A stretch of DNA of 64,000 nt, taken from the NCBI GenBank assembly GCA_963829575.1, contig CAWHJF010000015.1:53680-117679 (forward strand). The letters run 5' to 3'. The notes beneath the pieces are model-generated. The model was not told the origin of the DNA. It did not search any database and saw only the letters and a program-made list of their open reading frames with translations. Source of the DNA: KACC-23026 sp963829575. Lineage in GTDB: Bacteria > Bacillota > Bacilli > Bacillales > Sporolactobacillaceae. The position numbers and the translations under genes are program-made. Below are positions 51,115-59,356 of this stretch, piece by piece. How positions within the stretch are numbered: the stretch's first letter is position 1; every line of letters starts with the position of its first letter.

Positions 51115-51131
51115 GAAGGAGGTAAGCGTTC

Positions 51132-51524
51132 ATGGCAAAACGTAAAGACAATACTCGTAAACGTCGCGTCAAAAAGAATATCGAAACTGGGATTGCCCAC
51201 ATTCGTTCTACATTTAACAACACTATTGTGACTATTACAGATGCACATGGAAATGCTGTTTCTTGGGCTTCTGCAGGTGGTCTAGGATTCAAAGGTTCCC
51301 GTAAATCAACTCCGTTTGCTGCCCAAACTGCTGCAGAAACTGCTGGTAAAGCAGCTCAAGAGCACGGTTTGAAATCTCTTGAAGTGTCTGTAAAAGGACC
51401 AGGAGCAGGTCGTGAAGCTGCGATTCGTGCCCTTCAAGCGGTTGGCATAGAAGTTACTGCAATTCGTGACGTTACACCTGTACCACATAACGGATGTCGT
51501 CCACCAAAACGTCGTCGCGTGTAG
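51132..51524 (+). CDS. rpsK: Ribosomal protein S11
   Basis: Lines the mRNA exit channel near the Shine-Dalgarno helix; 130 residues. NIETGIAHIRSTFNNTIVTI, VKGPGAGREAAIRALQAVGI and the tail HNGCRPPKRRRV are conserved. AGAAGGAGGTAAG precedes the ATG. A 229-base spacer separates it from rpoA. Confidence 0.98.
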   Translation: MAKRKDNTRKRRVKKNIETGIAHIRSTFNNTIVTITDAHGNAVSWASAGGLGFKGSRKSTPFAAQTAAETAGKAAQEHGLKSLEVSVKGPGAGREAAIRALQAVGIEVTAIRDVTPVPHNGCRPPKRRRV

Positions 51525-51702
51525 AAATTTTTGGGTATATTTTCTGCAATCTTGTCAATACTGACATTTATGTTTAGAGAAACGTCCAAATAAAGGTAAA
51601 ATCACGAGTTTGTGGTCAATCTTTGCTTTGGGCTCTCTATTGTAGGACGAGAAGGCTATTTAGGAAATGCTGCATGCCCATTGGGAGCTACGGGGAATCT
51701 TC

Positions 51703-51720
51703 GGTCAGAGCACTCTGACC
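51703..51720 (+). promoter_or_regulatory. Perfect hairpin in the rpoA leader
   Basis: GGTCAGAG (51703-51710) and CTCTGACC (51713-51720) form an 8-bp perfect stem about 20 bases before the rpoA Shine-Dalgarno. No T-tract follows. The 51525-51700 spacer shows no convincing promoter. Confidence 0.5.
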
Positions 51721-51753
51721 AAGGTTTCGACGTTTGAAGGAGGGTTTATTGGA

Positions 51754-52698
51754 ATGATAGAAATCGAAAAGCCAAAGATCGAAACGATTGAGATCAGCGA
51801 GGATGCCACATATGGAAAATTTGTAGTGGAACCTCTGGAACGTGGCTATGGGACCACTTTAGGCAATTCTCTTCGCCGGATACTCTTATCATCCCTCCCA
51901 GGTGCTGCCGTGACATCCGTTCAGTTTGATAATGTATTACACGAGTTCACTACGATGGACGGGGTAGTTGAGGATGTGACCGCCATTATCCTCAATATTA
52001 AAGGACTAGCAATGAAGATCTATTCCGAAGAAGATAAAGTTTTGGAAATTGATGTTCAACGTGAAGGTCCTGTCACCGCGGCCGACATTATTCATGACAG
52101 TGATGTCGAGATTTTAAATCCAGACCTTGTCATTGCAACACTTTCAGGGGACATTCGTTTCCATGCGAAGTTAAATGCTAAAAAAGGTCGAGGGTATGTA
52201 CCTGCGGAAGGCAATAAACATGATGAATTGCCAATTGGTGTGATTCCAATTGATTCAATATATACACCAGTTTCAAGAGTCAACTACCAAGTTGAAAATA
52301 CGCGTGTCGGTCAAGTTACTAACTACGACAAACTTACCCTCGATGTATGGACTGACGGAAGCATTAGACCTGAAGAAGCTGTTTCCCTTGGCGCAAAGAT
52401 TATTACGGAACATCTTAATATATTCGTAGGCTTAACGGATCAAGCACAAAATGCCGAAATTATGGTTGAAAAAGAAGAAGACCAGAAGGAAAAAGTGCTT
52501 GAGATGACAATTGAAGAATTGGATCTATCGGTTCGTTCTTATAATTGTTTGAAACGCGCCGGTATTAATACCGTACAAGAGCTTACACAAAAATCAGAAG
52601 AGGACATGATGAAGGTTCGCAACCTTGGTCGCAAATCCTTGGAAGAAGTTCAAGAAAAACTCGAAGATCTTGGCTTAGGGCTAAGAGAAGAAGATTAA
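51754..52698 (+). CDS. rpoA: RNA polymerase alpha subunit
   Basis: Assembly platform of RNA polymerase. The ATG at 51754 (MIEIEKPKIETIEISED) after GGAGGG gives 314 residues, identical in length to B. subtilis; the frame from 51667 reads through the leader hairpin. The N-terminal domain has GNSLRRILLSSLPGAAVTS. The C-terminal domain, which binds UP elements and regulators, has IEELDLSVRSYNCLKRAGIN and VRNLGRKSLEEVQEKL. Confidence 0.99.
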   Translation: MIEIEKPKIETIEISEDATYGKFVVEPLERGYGTTLGNSLRRILLSSLPGAAVTSVQFDNVLHEFTTMDGVVEDVTAIILNIKGLAMKIYSEEDKVLEIDVQREGPVTAADIIHDSDVEILNPDLVIATLSGDIRFHAKLNAKKGRGYVPAEGNKHDELPIGVIPIDSIYTPVSRVNYQVENTRVGQVTNYDKLTLDVWTDGSIRPEEAVSLGAKIITEHLNIFVGLTDQAQNAEIMVEKEEDQKEKVLEMTIEELDLSVRSYNCLKRAGINTVQELTQKSEEDMMKVRNLGRKSLEEVQEKLEDLGLGLREED

Positions 52699-52712
52699 TT
52701 AAATAACCTGAC

Positions 52713-52736
52713 TTTCTTTTTTGCGCAAAAAAGAAA
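52713..52736 (+). promoter_or_regulatory. Palindrome between rpoA and rplQ
   Basis: TTTCTTTTTTGC and GCAAAAAAGAAA form a perfect 24-base palindrome with no true loop. It is not followed by T residues. It may fold as a hairpin in the mRNA or be bound as DNA. Confidence 0.4.
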
Positions 52737-52766
52737 ACTAGAGACTTCAAAGAAGGAGGATTTGTC

Positions 52767-53129
52767 ATGGCATACGTAAAGCTAGGCCGTAACACGAGTG
52801 CTCGTAAAGCACTTTTCCGTGATTTGGCTACAGACCTTATCATCAATGAGCGAATTGAAACGACTCATGCAAAGGCAAAAGAATTGCGTTCAGTCGTTGA
52901 GAAATTAATTACCCTAGGAAAGCGTGGAGACCTTCATGCTCGTCGTCAAGCGGCTCAAATCGTAAGAAACGAAGTCGCTGATGGAGAAACAGGTCAAAAG
53001 GCACTCCAAAAATTATTTGATGACATTGCTGCACGTTACCAAGACCGTCAAGGCGGTTATACACGTGTATTAAAGCTTGGACCTCGTCGTGGAGACAACT
53101 CAGAAATGGCGATCATCGAACTCGTATAA
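52767..53129 (+). CDS. rplQ: Ribosomal protein L17
   Basis: Tunnel-exit protein, 120 residues, last gene of the ribosomal superoperon. MAYVKLGRNTSARKALFRDL and VVEKLITLGKRGDLHARRQA are typical, and the bacterial form ends in GPRRGDNSEMAIIELV. GAAGGAGGAT precedes the ATG. A large terminator follows 18 bases after the stop. Confidence 0.97.
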   Translation: MAYVKLGRNTSARKALFRDLATDLIINERIETTHAKAKELRSVVEKLITLGKRGDLHARRQAAQIVRNEVADGETGQKALQKLFDDIAARYQDRQGGYTRVLKLGPRRGDNSEMAIIELV

Positions 53130-53147
53130 ACAATTAATACTAACAAC

Positions 53148-53198
53148 AAGGGCAAAGAGAGCGAGGTCTAGCTAGACTGCTTCTATGCCCTTTTTTTT
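53148..53198 (+). terminator. Terminator of the ribosomal superoperon
   Basis: AAGGGCA (53148-53154) pairs with TGCCCTT (53186-53192), with inner pairing around GTCTAGCTAGAC, followed by a run of eight T. Confidence 0.88.
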
Positions 53199-53243
53199 AT
53201 TTAAAGAGAAATTGGGCATATGTCCGTGTTCTGGGGTGTCAGA

Positions 53244-54092
53244 ATGACAGAAAAGACGATCATAAAAATAGAGAATTTATTTTTCAGATACAGTCCAGAA
53301 CAAACAGATTGGTCGCTTGAGAATGTTTCTTTTCAGGTTCGTCGGGGAGAGTGGATCGCAATCATTGGTCATAATGGCTCTGGCAAATCGACACTTGCCA
53401 AATGTCTGAATGGCCTCCATTTCCCTGAGAAAGGTGACATTTGGGTGAATGGCCTTTCAACTAAAAAGGACGAGGATTTGTGGGACATTCGTCGAGACGT
53501 GGGCATGGTGTTCCAAAACCCAGATAATCAATTTGTTGGCGCTACCGTTCGTGATGACGTTGCATTTGGTATGGAAAACCATGGAATACCAAGAGAAGTA
53601 ATGGTTCAGAGGTTGAATGATGCGCTTAGCTCGGTTGGCATGTTAGAGTATATTGAACAAGAGCCTCACCGGCTTTCAGGTGGTCAAAAGCAGCGCGTGG
53701 CAATTGCGGGTATACTAGCATTAAGACCATCCATTATTGTTTTGGATGAAGCAACCACTATGCTTGATCCGAAAGGGCAATCGGATGTTCTAGAAATCAT
53801 GCATAGGTTGAACAAGGAGCATGGGATTACAGTTCTATCCATTACACACGATCTTGAGGAAGCTGCGAATGCCGATCGAATCTTAGTTATGAATCAAGGG
53901 CAGTTGATCTCTGAAGGCGCACCAATGGATGTGTTTAAACATCCGGATCGATTAGTTGAGATTGGGTTAGACCTCCCCTTTACTGTAAAAATGCGTGAAG
54001 CGCTTCGAGCACAGGACATTCAAATTTCAGAAGATGTTTTTAACAACGAGGATTTGGTGGATGAATTATGGACATTACGGTTAAAGAATTAA
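53244..54092 (+). CDS. ecfA1: ECF transporter ATPase EcfA1
   Basis: One of two ATPases of the energy-coupling-factor module that powers vitamin and metal uptake through interchangeable S components. I prefer the ATG at 53244 (after GGGGTG), giving 282 residues. Walker A GHNGSGKST is at 42-50, the Q-loop MVFQNPDNQFVG follows, the signature LSGGQKQRVAIAG and Walker B IIVLDEATTMLDP are intact, and the switch is SITHD. It overlaps ecfA2 by 25 bases. In B. subtilis this is ybxA. Confidence 0.96.
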   Translation: MTEKTIIKIENLFFRYSPEQTDWSLENVSFQVRRGEWIAIIGHNGSGKSTLAKCLNGLHFPEKGDIWVNGLSTKKDEDLWDIRRDVGMVFQNPDNQFVGATVRDDVAFGMENHGIPREVMVQRLNDALSSVGMLEYIEQEPHRLSGGQKQRVAIAGILALRPSIIVLDEATTMLDPKGQSDVLEIMHRLNKEHGITVLSITHDLEEAANADRILVMNQGQLISEGAPMDVFKHPDRLVEIGLDLPFTVKMREALRAQDIQISEDVFNNEDLVDELWTLRLKN

Positions 54093-54946
54093 CACATATT
54101 TATCATCCTAAGTCTCCTTTTGAACGTGTGGCTTTAGAGAACGTCACCTTTTCTATGAAATCAGGTTCGTTTGTTTCACTTATTGGCCATACAGGCTCTG
54201 GGAAATCCACCCTCATTCAGCATATGAATGGTCTTCTTAAACCAACAAAAGGAACGGTTCAAATTGGTGAGAGCCTCATTCAGCCAGAGAGCAAATCAAA
54301 AGAGCTCCGAACCATAAGAAGAAAAGTTGGCATGGTCTTTCAATATCCAGAACATCAACTTTTTGAAGAAACAGTTGAGAAAGACATTTGTTTTGGTCCA
54401 TTGAATTTTGGTTTCACATTGGAAGAGGCTAAAAAAAGAGCTCGGGAAGTGATCGAACTTGTGGGCCTTCCTGAATCGCTTATGGGGCGCTCCCCATTTG
54501 AATTAAGTGGAGGTCAGATGAGGCGAGTCGCAATTGCCGGGGTTTTGGCGAGTAACCCCGAAGCTATTATATTAGACGAACCTACTGCTGGGCTTGATCC
54601 AAGAGGAAAGCAAGAGATGATGGCTCTTTTTCAACGCCTGAATAAAGAGCAAGGCCTGACCGTAATTATGGTAACCCATAGCATGGATGATGCGGCGTTT
54701 TATTCCGATCGGATTCTAGTTATGGATCATGGGAAACTTGTGATGAACCAACAGCCGGATAAAGTGTTTTTACAAAAAGAACGGCTCCGTGAATTAGGTC
54801 TTGACTTGCCTAAAACCATGTTGTTTTTGGAGCGCGTCCAAACAAGATGGAGGGAAGAACACAGCGAACAGGCGTTTTTTTCTGTAGAGGCGACCAGCCG
54901 GCACCTTGCCAACCTTCTAAAAAAGGAGGGGCCAAATAATGTTTAG
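54068..54946 (+). CDS. ecfA2: ECF transporter ATPase EcfA2
   Basis: Second ATPase of the ECF module, pairing with EcfA1 as a heterodimer; 292 residues. Walker A GHTGSGKST is at 40-48, the Q-loop VFQYPEHQLFEET has the typical A2 form, and LSGGQMRRVAIAG with IILDEPTAGLDP complete the site. VTHSMDDAAFYSDRILVMD ends the core. Start follows GGTGGAT inside ecfA1; the end overlaps ecfT by 8 bases. Confidence 0.96.
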   Translation: MDITVKELTHIYHPKSPFERVALENVTFSMKSGSFVSLIGHTGSGKSTLIQHMNGLLKPTKGTVQIGESLIQPESKSKELRTIRRKVGMVFQYPEHQLFEETVEKDICFGPLNFGFTLEEAKKRAREVIELVGLPESLMGRSPFELSGGQMRRVAIAGVLASNPEAIILDEPTAGLDPRGKQEMMALFQRLNKEQGLTVIMVTHSMDDAAFYSDRILVMDHGKLVMNQQPDKVFLQKERLRELGLDLPKTMLFLERVQTRWREEHSEQAFFSVEATSRHLANLLKKEGPNNV

Positions 54947-55733
54947 TGTGATTATTGGCCAATATTACCCTGGGCGATCGGTGATTCATCAAATGGATCC
55001 GCGATCGAAGCTTATGGCTGTGTTTGCTTTTGTCATTGTGATCTTTCTAGCCAATTCATGGATAAGCTATGCGATGGTATGTGTCTTCACTCTTATAGCT
55101 TTATCATTAGCGCGAGTCCCTATGCGCTATATTTATAAGGGGCTGCGTCCTGTGATCCTGATCATTCTCTTTACTTTGGTTCTGAACCTACTTTTTTTTC
55201 ATAGTGGGTCAACTCTTTTCAAATGGCGGTGGTTGGACATTACAACCGGAGGGATTCGCCAATCGTTTTTTATTTCAATCCGGTTACTCAGCATTGTGTT
55301 AATGACGACACTCATGACATTAACGACAACACCCATTGAAATTACAGATGGTTTGGAAACGTTATTAGGTCCATTTAAAAAGTTGAAGTTTCCGGTACAT
55401 GAATTCGCGCTCATGATGTCTATCTCGCTCCGATTTATTCCGACCTTAATGGAGGAAACGGAAAAAATTATGAAAGCACAATCCGCGCGGGGAGCTGAAT
55501 TTACGTCAGGTTCGTTTGTTCAAAGAATCAAAGCCATTATTCCGCTTCTCGTACCGCTCTTTGTGAGTTCGTTTAAACGAGCCGAGGATCTGGCAATGGC
55601 CATGGAAGCTCGTGGATATAGAGGCGATATTGGCCGAACAAAGCTAAGGGCTCTTTCATGGCAGACCCGGGATACGCTCTTGATGGCCGGGATCGCGTTA
55701 CTCACACTTGTTTTATATCTAACAAGGAGCTAA
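54939..55733 (+). CDS. ecfT: ECF transporter transmembrane subunit EcfT
   Basis: Membrane scaffold linking S components to the ATPases; 264 residues with about five hydrophobic segments. Two coupling-helix motifs with Ala-Arg-Gly are visible: AQSARGAEF and MEARGYRGD, which insert into EcfA1 and EcfA2. AAAAGGAGG precedes the ATG. No S-component gene lies nearby, as expected for a shared (group II) module. Confidence 0.95.
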   Translation: MFSVIIGQYYPGRSVIHQMDPRSKLMAVFAFVIVIFLANSWISYAMVCVFTLIALSLARVPMRYIYKGLRPVILIILFTLVLNLLFFHSGSTLFKWRWLDITTGGIRQSFFISIRLLSIVLMTTLMTLTTTPIEITDGLETLLGPFKKLKFPVHEFALMMSISLRFIPTLMEETEKIMKAQSARGAEFTSGSFVQRIKAIIPLLVPLFVSSFKRAEDLAMAMEARGYRGDIGRTKLRALSWQTRDTLLMAGIALLTLVLYLTRS

Positions 55734-55821
55734 CGCATGGTCGGAACTAGAGAGCTTTAGAGCGAGACTGGCAGCTAAGAGTTCCATGAGATCACGATTT
55801 TTCTTTTTTTGAGGTGACAGA

Positions 55822-56562
55822 ATGCCACGATTAAAGGCAACGGTTTCTTATGATGGAACGCATTTTTCCGGTTATCAAGTTCAACCCGAAAAACGTACCG
55901 TGCAGCTTGACGTTGAAACCGCCTTAATGAAAATGCATAAAGACTTAGAAGTAAGAGTAACTGCCTCAGGACGCACGGATGCAGGAGTTCATGCCGTAGG
56001 CCAAGTCCTCCACTTTGATTCGCCGCTGAACATACCAGAAGCCAATTGGCAGCGTGCGCTTAATACATTGTTACCAGATGACATATGGGTGAAGAGGGTG
56101 GAGCGTGTCCCAGACACTTTTCATGCTCGGTTTGATGTAAAAAAAAAGGAATATCGATTTAAACTGTTGAATCGTCCCACGCCGGACCTTTTTCGGCGTA
56201 ACTACACCGTCCATGTCCCAGAGGCACTGAATCTTGAAAAGATGAAAGAAGCGGCGCAATGGATTATTGGGACACATGATTATTCGTCGTTCTGTGCAGC
56301 CAATACCTCAGTTGTAGATAAAGTTCGGACCGTGTATAATTTAGATATTCTAAAAGAAGCCGGCGATGAAATGCATATTAGGATTCAGGGTAGTGGATTT
56401 CTGTATCAGATGGTCCGAATTGTCGCTGGACAGCTTATCTCTGTTGGAAAAGGAAAGGCTGATCCGGGTGAAATGAAAACGATTATTGAAGCAAAAGATC
56501 GCAGAGTTGCCTACCCAACAGCTCCTCCTCAAGGGCTCTATTTATGGAGGGTGGATTATTAA
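55822..56562 (+). CDS. truA: tRNA pseudouridine synthase TruA
   Basis: Modifies uridines 38-40 in the tRNA anticodon arm; 246 residues. The catalytic Asp is D53 in ASGRTDAGVHA. FHARFDVKKKEYRF, HDYSSFCAANTS and GSGFLYQMVRIVAGQL are family motifs. GAGGTGACA precedes the ATG. It is 88 bases after ecfT and followed by a structured spacer before rplM. Confidence 0.97.
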   Translation: MPRLKATVSYDGTHFSGYQVQPEKRTVQLDVETALMKMHKDLEVRVTASGRTDAGVHAVGQVLHFDSPLNIPEANWQRALNTLLPDDIWVKRVERVPDTFHARFDVKKKEYRFKLLNRPTPDLFRRNYTVHVPEALNLEKMKEAAQWIIGTHDYSSFCAANTSVVDKVRTVYNLDILKEAGDEMHIRIQGSGFLYQMVRIVAGQLISVGKGKADPGEMKTIIEAKDRRVAYPTAPPQGLYLWRVDY

Positions 56563-56587
56563 AGAAAGTTCCGGGTCAAATTTGAGC

Positions 56588-56696
56588 GCTCTCTTAGCGT
56601 AAATGCGAAACGCAAGGCCACCTAAGTCCGCGAAGAGAGCTAAAAGACAAGAAATGGGTGGGATAAGGTCACCCGATTCCGCAAAAAAATAGCGGA
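56588..56696 (+). other. Cluster of three hairpins between truA and rplM
   Basis: Hairpin 1: GCTCTCTT (56588) with AAGAGAGC (56633), enclosing TGCG-AAA-CGCA (56604-56614). Hairpin 2: GGGTG/CACCC (56656-56674). Hairpin 3: TCCGC/GCGGA (56678-56696) with an A-rich loop. None has a following T-tract, so a simple terminator is unlikely. It lies upstream of the rplM promoter. Confidence 0.5.
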
Positions 56697-56727
56697 TGAA
56701 ACCAAGACAAAGGATCCGTGTGTACGG

Positions 56728-56756
56728 TTGACATTTGGAGTTTTATGCGGTATAGT
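56728..56756 (+). promoter_or_regulatory. rplM-rpsI promoter
   Basis: TTGACA (56728-56733), 17 bases, TATAGT (56751-56756). A leader of about 90 bases follows. Confidence 0.9.
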
Positions 56757-56762
56757 ATTCTT

Positions 56763-56851
56763 TGGCATTTCTATTAAAGACCACTATCGCCCCGTACACA
56801 TAGATGGATTTTATGAGAAGTGAAAAACCAATTACTCAAGGAGGGTACATC
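56763..56851 (+). promoter_or_regulatory. L13 leader
   Basis: Position and the text CTATTAAAGACCACTATCG then CCCCGTACACATAGATGG fit the ribosomal L13 leader known in Firmicutes. It ends at the AAGGAGGG site of rplM. Autoregulation by L13 is a reasonable inference for this RNA class; I did not confirm the full consensus fold. Confidence 0.65.
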
Positions 56852-57289
56852 GTGCGTACAACGTTTATGGCTAAGCCGCAAGAAGTAGAACGTAAGTGGT
56901 ACGTGATCGATGCGGAAGGACAAACAATTGGCCGTCTTGCTAGTGAAGTAGCTTCAATTCTTCGCGGTAAACACAAGCCAACTTACACCCCGCATGTCGA
57001 CACGGGTGATCATGTGATCATCATTAACGCAAATAAAGTTCATTTTACAGGTAAGAAGTTATCTGATAAGAAATATTATAATCACAGTGGTTGGTCTGGT
57101 GGACTACGCGTCCGTACAGCTGAAGAAATGGTTTCAAAATATCCACGTGAATTGATCGAACGTACTGTAAAAGGTATGCTTCCTCATAATAGCCTAGGTC
57201 GTCAAATGGGCAAGAAACTTCACGTATATGCTGAATCCACACATCCACACGAAGCACAAAAACCAGAAGCTTACGAGCTTAGAGGCTAA
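56852..57289 (+). CDS. rplM: Ribosomal protein L13
   Basis: Early 50S assembly protein. I use the GTG at 56852 (VRTTFMAKPQEVERKWYVID) after AAGGAGGG, giving 145 residues as in B. subtilis; the ATG at 56804 would place translation in the leader. LRGKHKPTYTPHVDTGDHVI and GMLPHNSLGRQMGKKLHVY are typical. Paired with rpsI, 17 bases downstream. Confidence 0.97.
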   Translation: MRTTFMAKPQEVERKWYVIDAEGQTIGRLASEVASILRGKHKPTYTPHVDTGDHVIIINANKVHFTGKKLSDKKYYNHSGWSGGLRVRTAEEMVSKYPRELIERTVKGMLPHNSLGRQMGKKLHVYAESTHPHEAQKPEAYELRG

Positions 57290-57306
57290 GAAGGAGGAGA
57301 TAGACA

Positions 57307-57699
57307 ATGGCACAAGTTCAATATATCGGAACAGGTCGTCGTAAAAAGTCTGTAGCTCGTGTCCGCTTAGTTCCTGGTGATGGTCAAATCGTCATTAACA
57401 AGCGTGATATCGATGCATACATGGACTATGAAACCCTTAAAGCAATCATCAAGCAACCGCTTGTTGAAACAGATACACTTGGTAAATATGATGTTCACGT
57501 AAACGTTGACGGTGGGGGATACACTGGTCAAGCGGGTGCAATCCGTCACGGAATCGCTCGCGCGCTTCTTCAAGCTGACCCTGAGTACCGTGGTTCTCTC
57601 AAACGTGCAGGTTTCTTAACTCGTGACCCACGTATGAAAGAACGTAAGAAATACGGTCTTAAAGCAGCTCGTCGTGCACCACAATTTTCAAAACGTTAA
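57307..57699 (+). CDS. rpsI: Ribosomal protein S9
   Basis: 30S head protein whose C-terminal tail touches P-site tRNA; 130 residues. YIGTGRRKKSVARVRLVPG and GGGYTGQAGAIRHGIARAL are conserved, and the tail ends in APQFSKR, with the terminal Lys-Arg that contacts the anticodon stem. GAAGGAGG precedes the ATG. Confidence 0.98.
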   Translation: MAQVQYIGTGRRKKSVARVRLVPGDGQIVINKRDIDAYMDYETLKAIIKQPLVETDTLGKYDVHVNVDGGGYTGQAGAIRHGIARALLQADPEYRGSLKRAGFLTRDPRMKERKKYGLKAARRAPQFSKR

Positions 57700-57715
57700 T
57701 AGATCTACGTTTCAA

Positions 57716-57746
57716 GGCTCTCAACCATTTTGGTTGGGGGTCTTTT
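57716..57746 (+). terminator. Terminator after rpsI
   Basis: CTCTCAACC-ATTTT-GGTTGGGGG stem with a G-U pair, then TCTTTTTG. The following 180 bases to the next gene are AT-rich without clear features. Confidence 0.85.
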
Positions 57747-57928
57747 TGTTTGAAATAGCAACACTCCCTAAGATGTTTTCCCCTAAGATATAAAACAACA
57801 AAATTTACCTCTTTAGTTGCTTAGTTTGGTTCATTTGGGTTTTTCGGATCAGGGCTCTCATCTCCAAATATTGTTAGGATGCCTCCTTAGGAAATGTAAG
57901 ATGCTAAGAAGGAAGGGAGGCCTACAAT

Positions 57929-58366
57929 TTGGGAACGGTTATGAATTTCCATGAGAAACATCGTCACAAGCAAATTGACTTTGAACGAAAGACGCTCAAA
58001 GACTTATCCATTCAACAAATAGAGTCTACGGTTGACCTTTATTTTGAGAATTTTTTAAAGCCAATGGGGGAATATCGTCAAACCATAAGTGATATGTGTA
58101 TGGATTATGGGATTGAAGCATACCTTTTTGGCGCCTCTTTCGGAAGAATTGGCTATTACGGAGAATCGACTTCGTCTGTGTACCTAAAAAGTGAACAGCG
58201 TCTTAAACAATTGACAGAAGATCTCTTCGACTTTTGGACGTTTTGGTTTGGGGCAGAAGACTTAGTATATGAATCACTTTATTTTTCATGTGAGGCCTTC
58301 CTTTACAATTGGTGGAAGGAAGGATTTGAAACGACCATTAAGCGTTTGAAGATGCGGCTTCATTAG
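57929..58366 (+). CDS. ybaK: DUF2521 family protein (YbaK-like)
   Basis: A 145-residue protein between rpsI and cwlD, the position of ybaK in B. subtilis. The start is a TTG at 57929 after GGGAGG; the ATG at 57941 is an alternative. It is rich in aromatic and acidic residues (YLFGASFGRIGYYG, DFWTFWFGAEDLVYE, FLYNWWKEGFE) and looks mostly helical and soluble, without a signal peptide. No catalytic motif is evident and its function is unknown. Its conserved place before cwlD in spore formers hints at a sporulation role, but this is only context. Confidence 0.75.
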   Translation: MGTVMNFHEKHRHKQIDFERKTLKDLSIQQIESTVDLYFENFLKPMGEYRQTISDMCMDYGIEAYLFGASFGRIGYYGESTSSVYLKSEQRLKQLTEDLFDFWTFWFGAEDLVYESLYFSCEAFLYNWWKEGFETTIKRLKMRLH

Positions 58367-58439
58367 AACCTTTCTGTCATAACGTCCTCCCTTGTCCCAT
58401 ATAAATGTACAAGATGGTGAACTTGGAGGGACATGATGG

Positions 58440-59153
58440 ATGAAAAGCCGTACTAAGAAAGTCCTGGTCATAGCAGGTGTCATACTGTTAGTCTTGATTA
58501 TGAATTATGAAATTTTATCTCGTCATTCATGGACACAATGGAATCTCCCATTATCCGGGAAAGTGATTGTACTGGATGCCGGCCATGGCGCTCCTGATGG
58601 AGGCGCGGACTATGGGAATTTATATGAAAAAGATATCGCGCTTAATATTACCAATTATTTAAGGGATTATCTACAGGAACAAGGTGCGCTTGTTTTGATG
58701 ACACGGGAAACCGATACGGATTTAGCTGACCCGGGTCAAAAAGGCTACAGTGCTCGAAAATCCGTGGATCTCAGGCGGCGGGCTGATTTTATTAAAAAAT
58801 CCGATGGCGACCTTTTTGTGAGTGTTCATTTAAATGCCAGTCCATCTGAAAGTTGGCGTGGCGCACAAACATTTTATCATCCAAAATCAGAAGCTAATGC
58901 AAAGGTTGCTTCGTTTATTCAAGATTCCTTCCGTGCACAGCTTGGGAATACCAACCGTTCCGCAAGCTCATTAAGTAATATTTATCTTTTAAAACAGGCT
59001 CCAATGCCCTCGGCTTTAGTTGAGGTTGGCTTTTTAACGAATCCAAATGAACGCGATCTCTTAAAAACCGAGGCCTACCAGAAAAAAATTGCAGGTGCCA
59101 TCTATAATGGGATCATGCGTTACTATACAAAAGAACCAACCCCGCCAAAATAA
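58440..59153 (+). CDS. cwlD: Germination-specific N-acetylmuramoyl-L-alanine amidase CwlD
   Basis: Needed, with PdaA, to make the muramic-delta-lactam of spore cortex. The 237 residues begin with a basic tip and one membrane anchor or signal (VLVIAGVILLVLIMNYEIL). The Amidase_3 zinc site includes H49 in VLDAGHGAPDGGAD, a Glu in the following helix near LYEKDIALNI, and His in FVSVHLNASPS; the catalytic Glu lies in ALVEVGFLTNP. GGAGGG precedes the ATG by 9 bases. Confidence 0.96.
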   Translation: MKSRTKKVLVIAGVILLVLIMNYEILSRHSWTQWNLPLSGKVIVLDAGHGAPDGGADYGNLYEKDIALNITNYLRDYLQEQGALVLMTRETDTDLADPGQKGYSARKSVDLRRRADFIKKSDGDLFVSVHLNASPSESWRGAQTFYHPKSEANAKVASFIQDSFRAQLGNTNRSASSLSNIYLLKQAPMPSALVEVGFLTNPNERDLLKTEAYQKKIAGAIYNGIMRYYTKEPTPPK

Positions 59154-59164
59154 GGTGGGGTTTT
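59140..59164 (+). terminator. Terminator overlapping the cwlD stop codon
   Basis: CCCCGCC (59140-59146) pairs with GGTGGGG (59154-59160), with the TAA stop in the loop, followed by TTTT. The stem thus includes the last codons of cwlD. Confidence 0.75.
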
Positions 59165-59250
59165 AGTGCGTGACCGAATTTTGCATTGGAGTTTTGGCAA
59201 GAATGGATATCGAAGGTCTTAGAGCCTTAAATTATGCTTTTGAAAATATT

Positions 59251-59269
59251 CTTTGTTATACTAACAAAG
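59251..59269 (+). promoter_or_regulatory. Operator-like palindrome over the salA -10 region
   Basis: CTTTGTTA-TAC-TAACAAAG is a perfect 8-bp inverted repeat. It contains TATACT (59257-59262), a likely -10 box, though the -35 is weak. A repressor or activator dimer could bind here about 90 bases before salA. Confidence 0.55.
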
Positions 59270-59356
59270 GAAGCAATAATGGTTTCAAAATGAAAAATGA
59301 AACGTCTAAATGGCTTTTATCAAGTGATAAACCAAAACACCAGGAGGCGGAAAGAG

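Noticed and set aside
4150..57750. Possible novel system inside the core gene cluster
   Set aside because: Every gene from ctsR to rpsI matches a known core family in conserved order; no inserted accessory gene is present.
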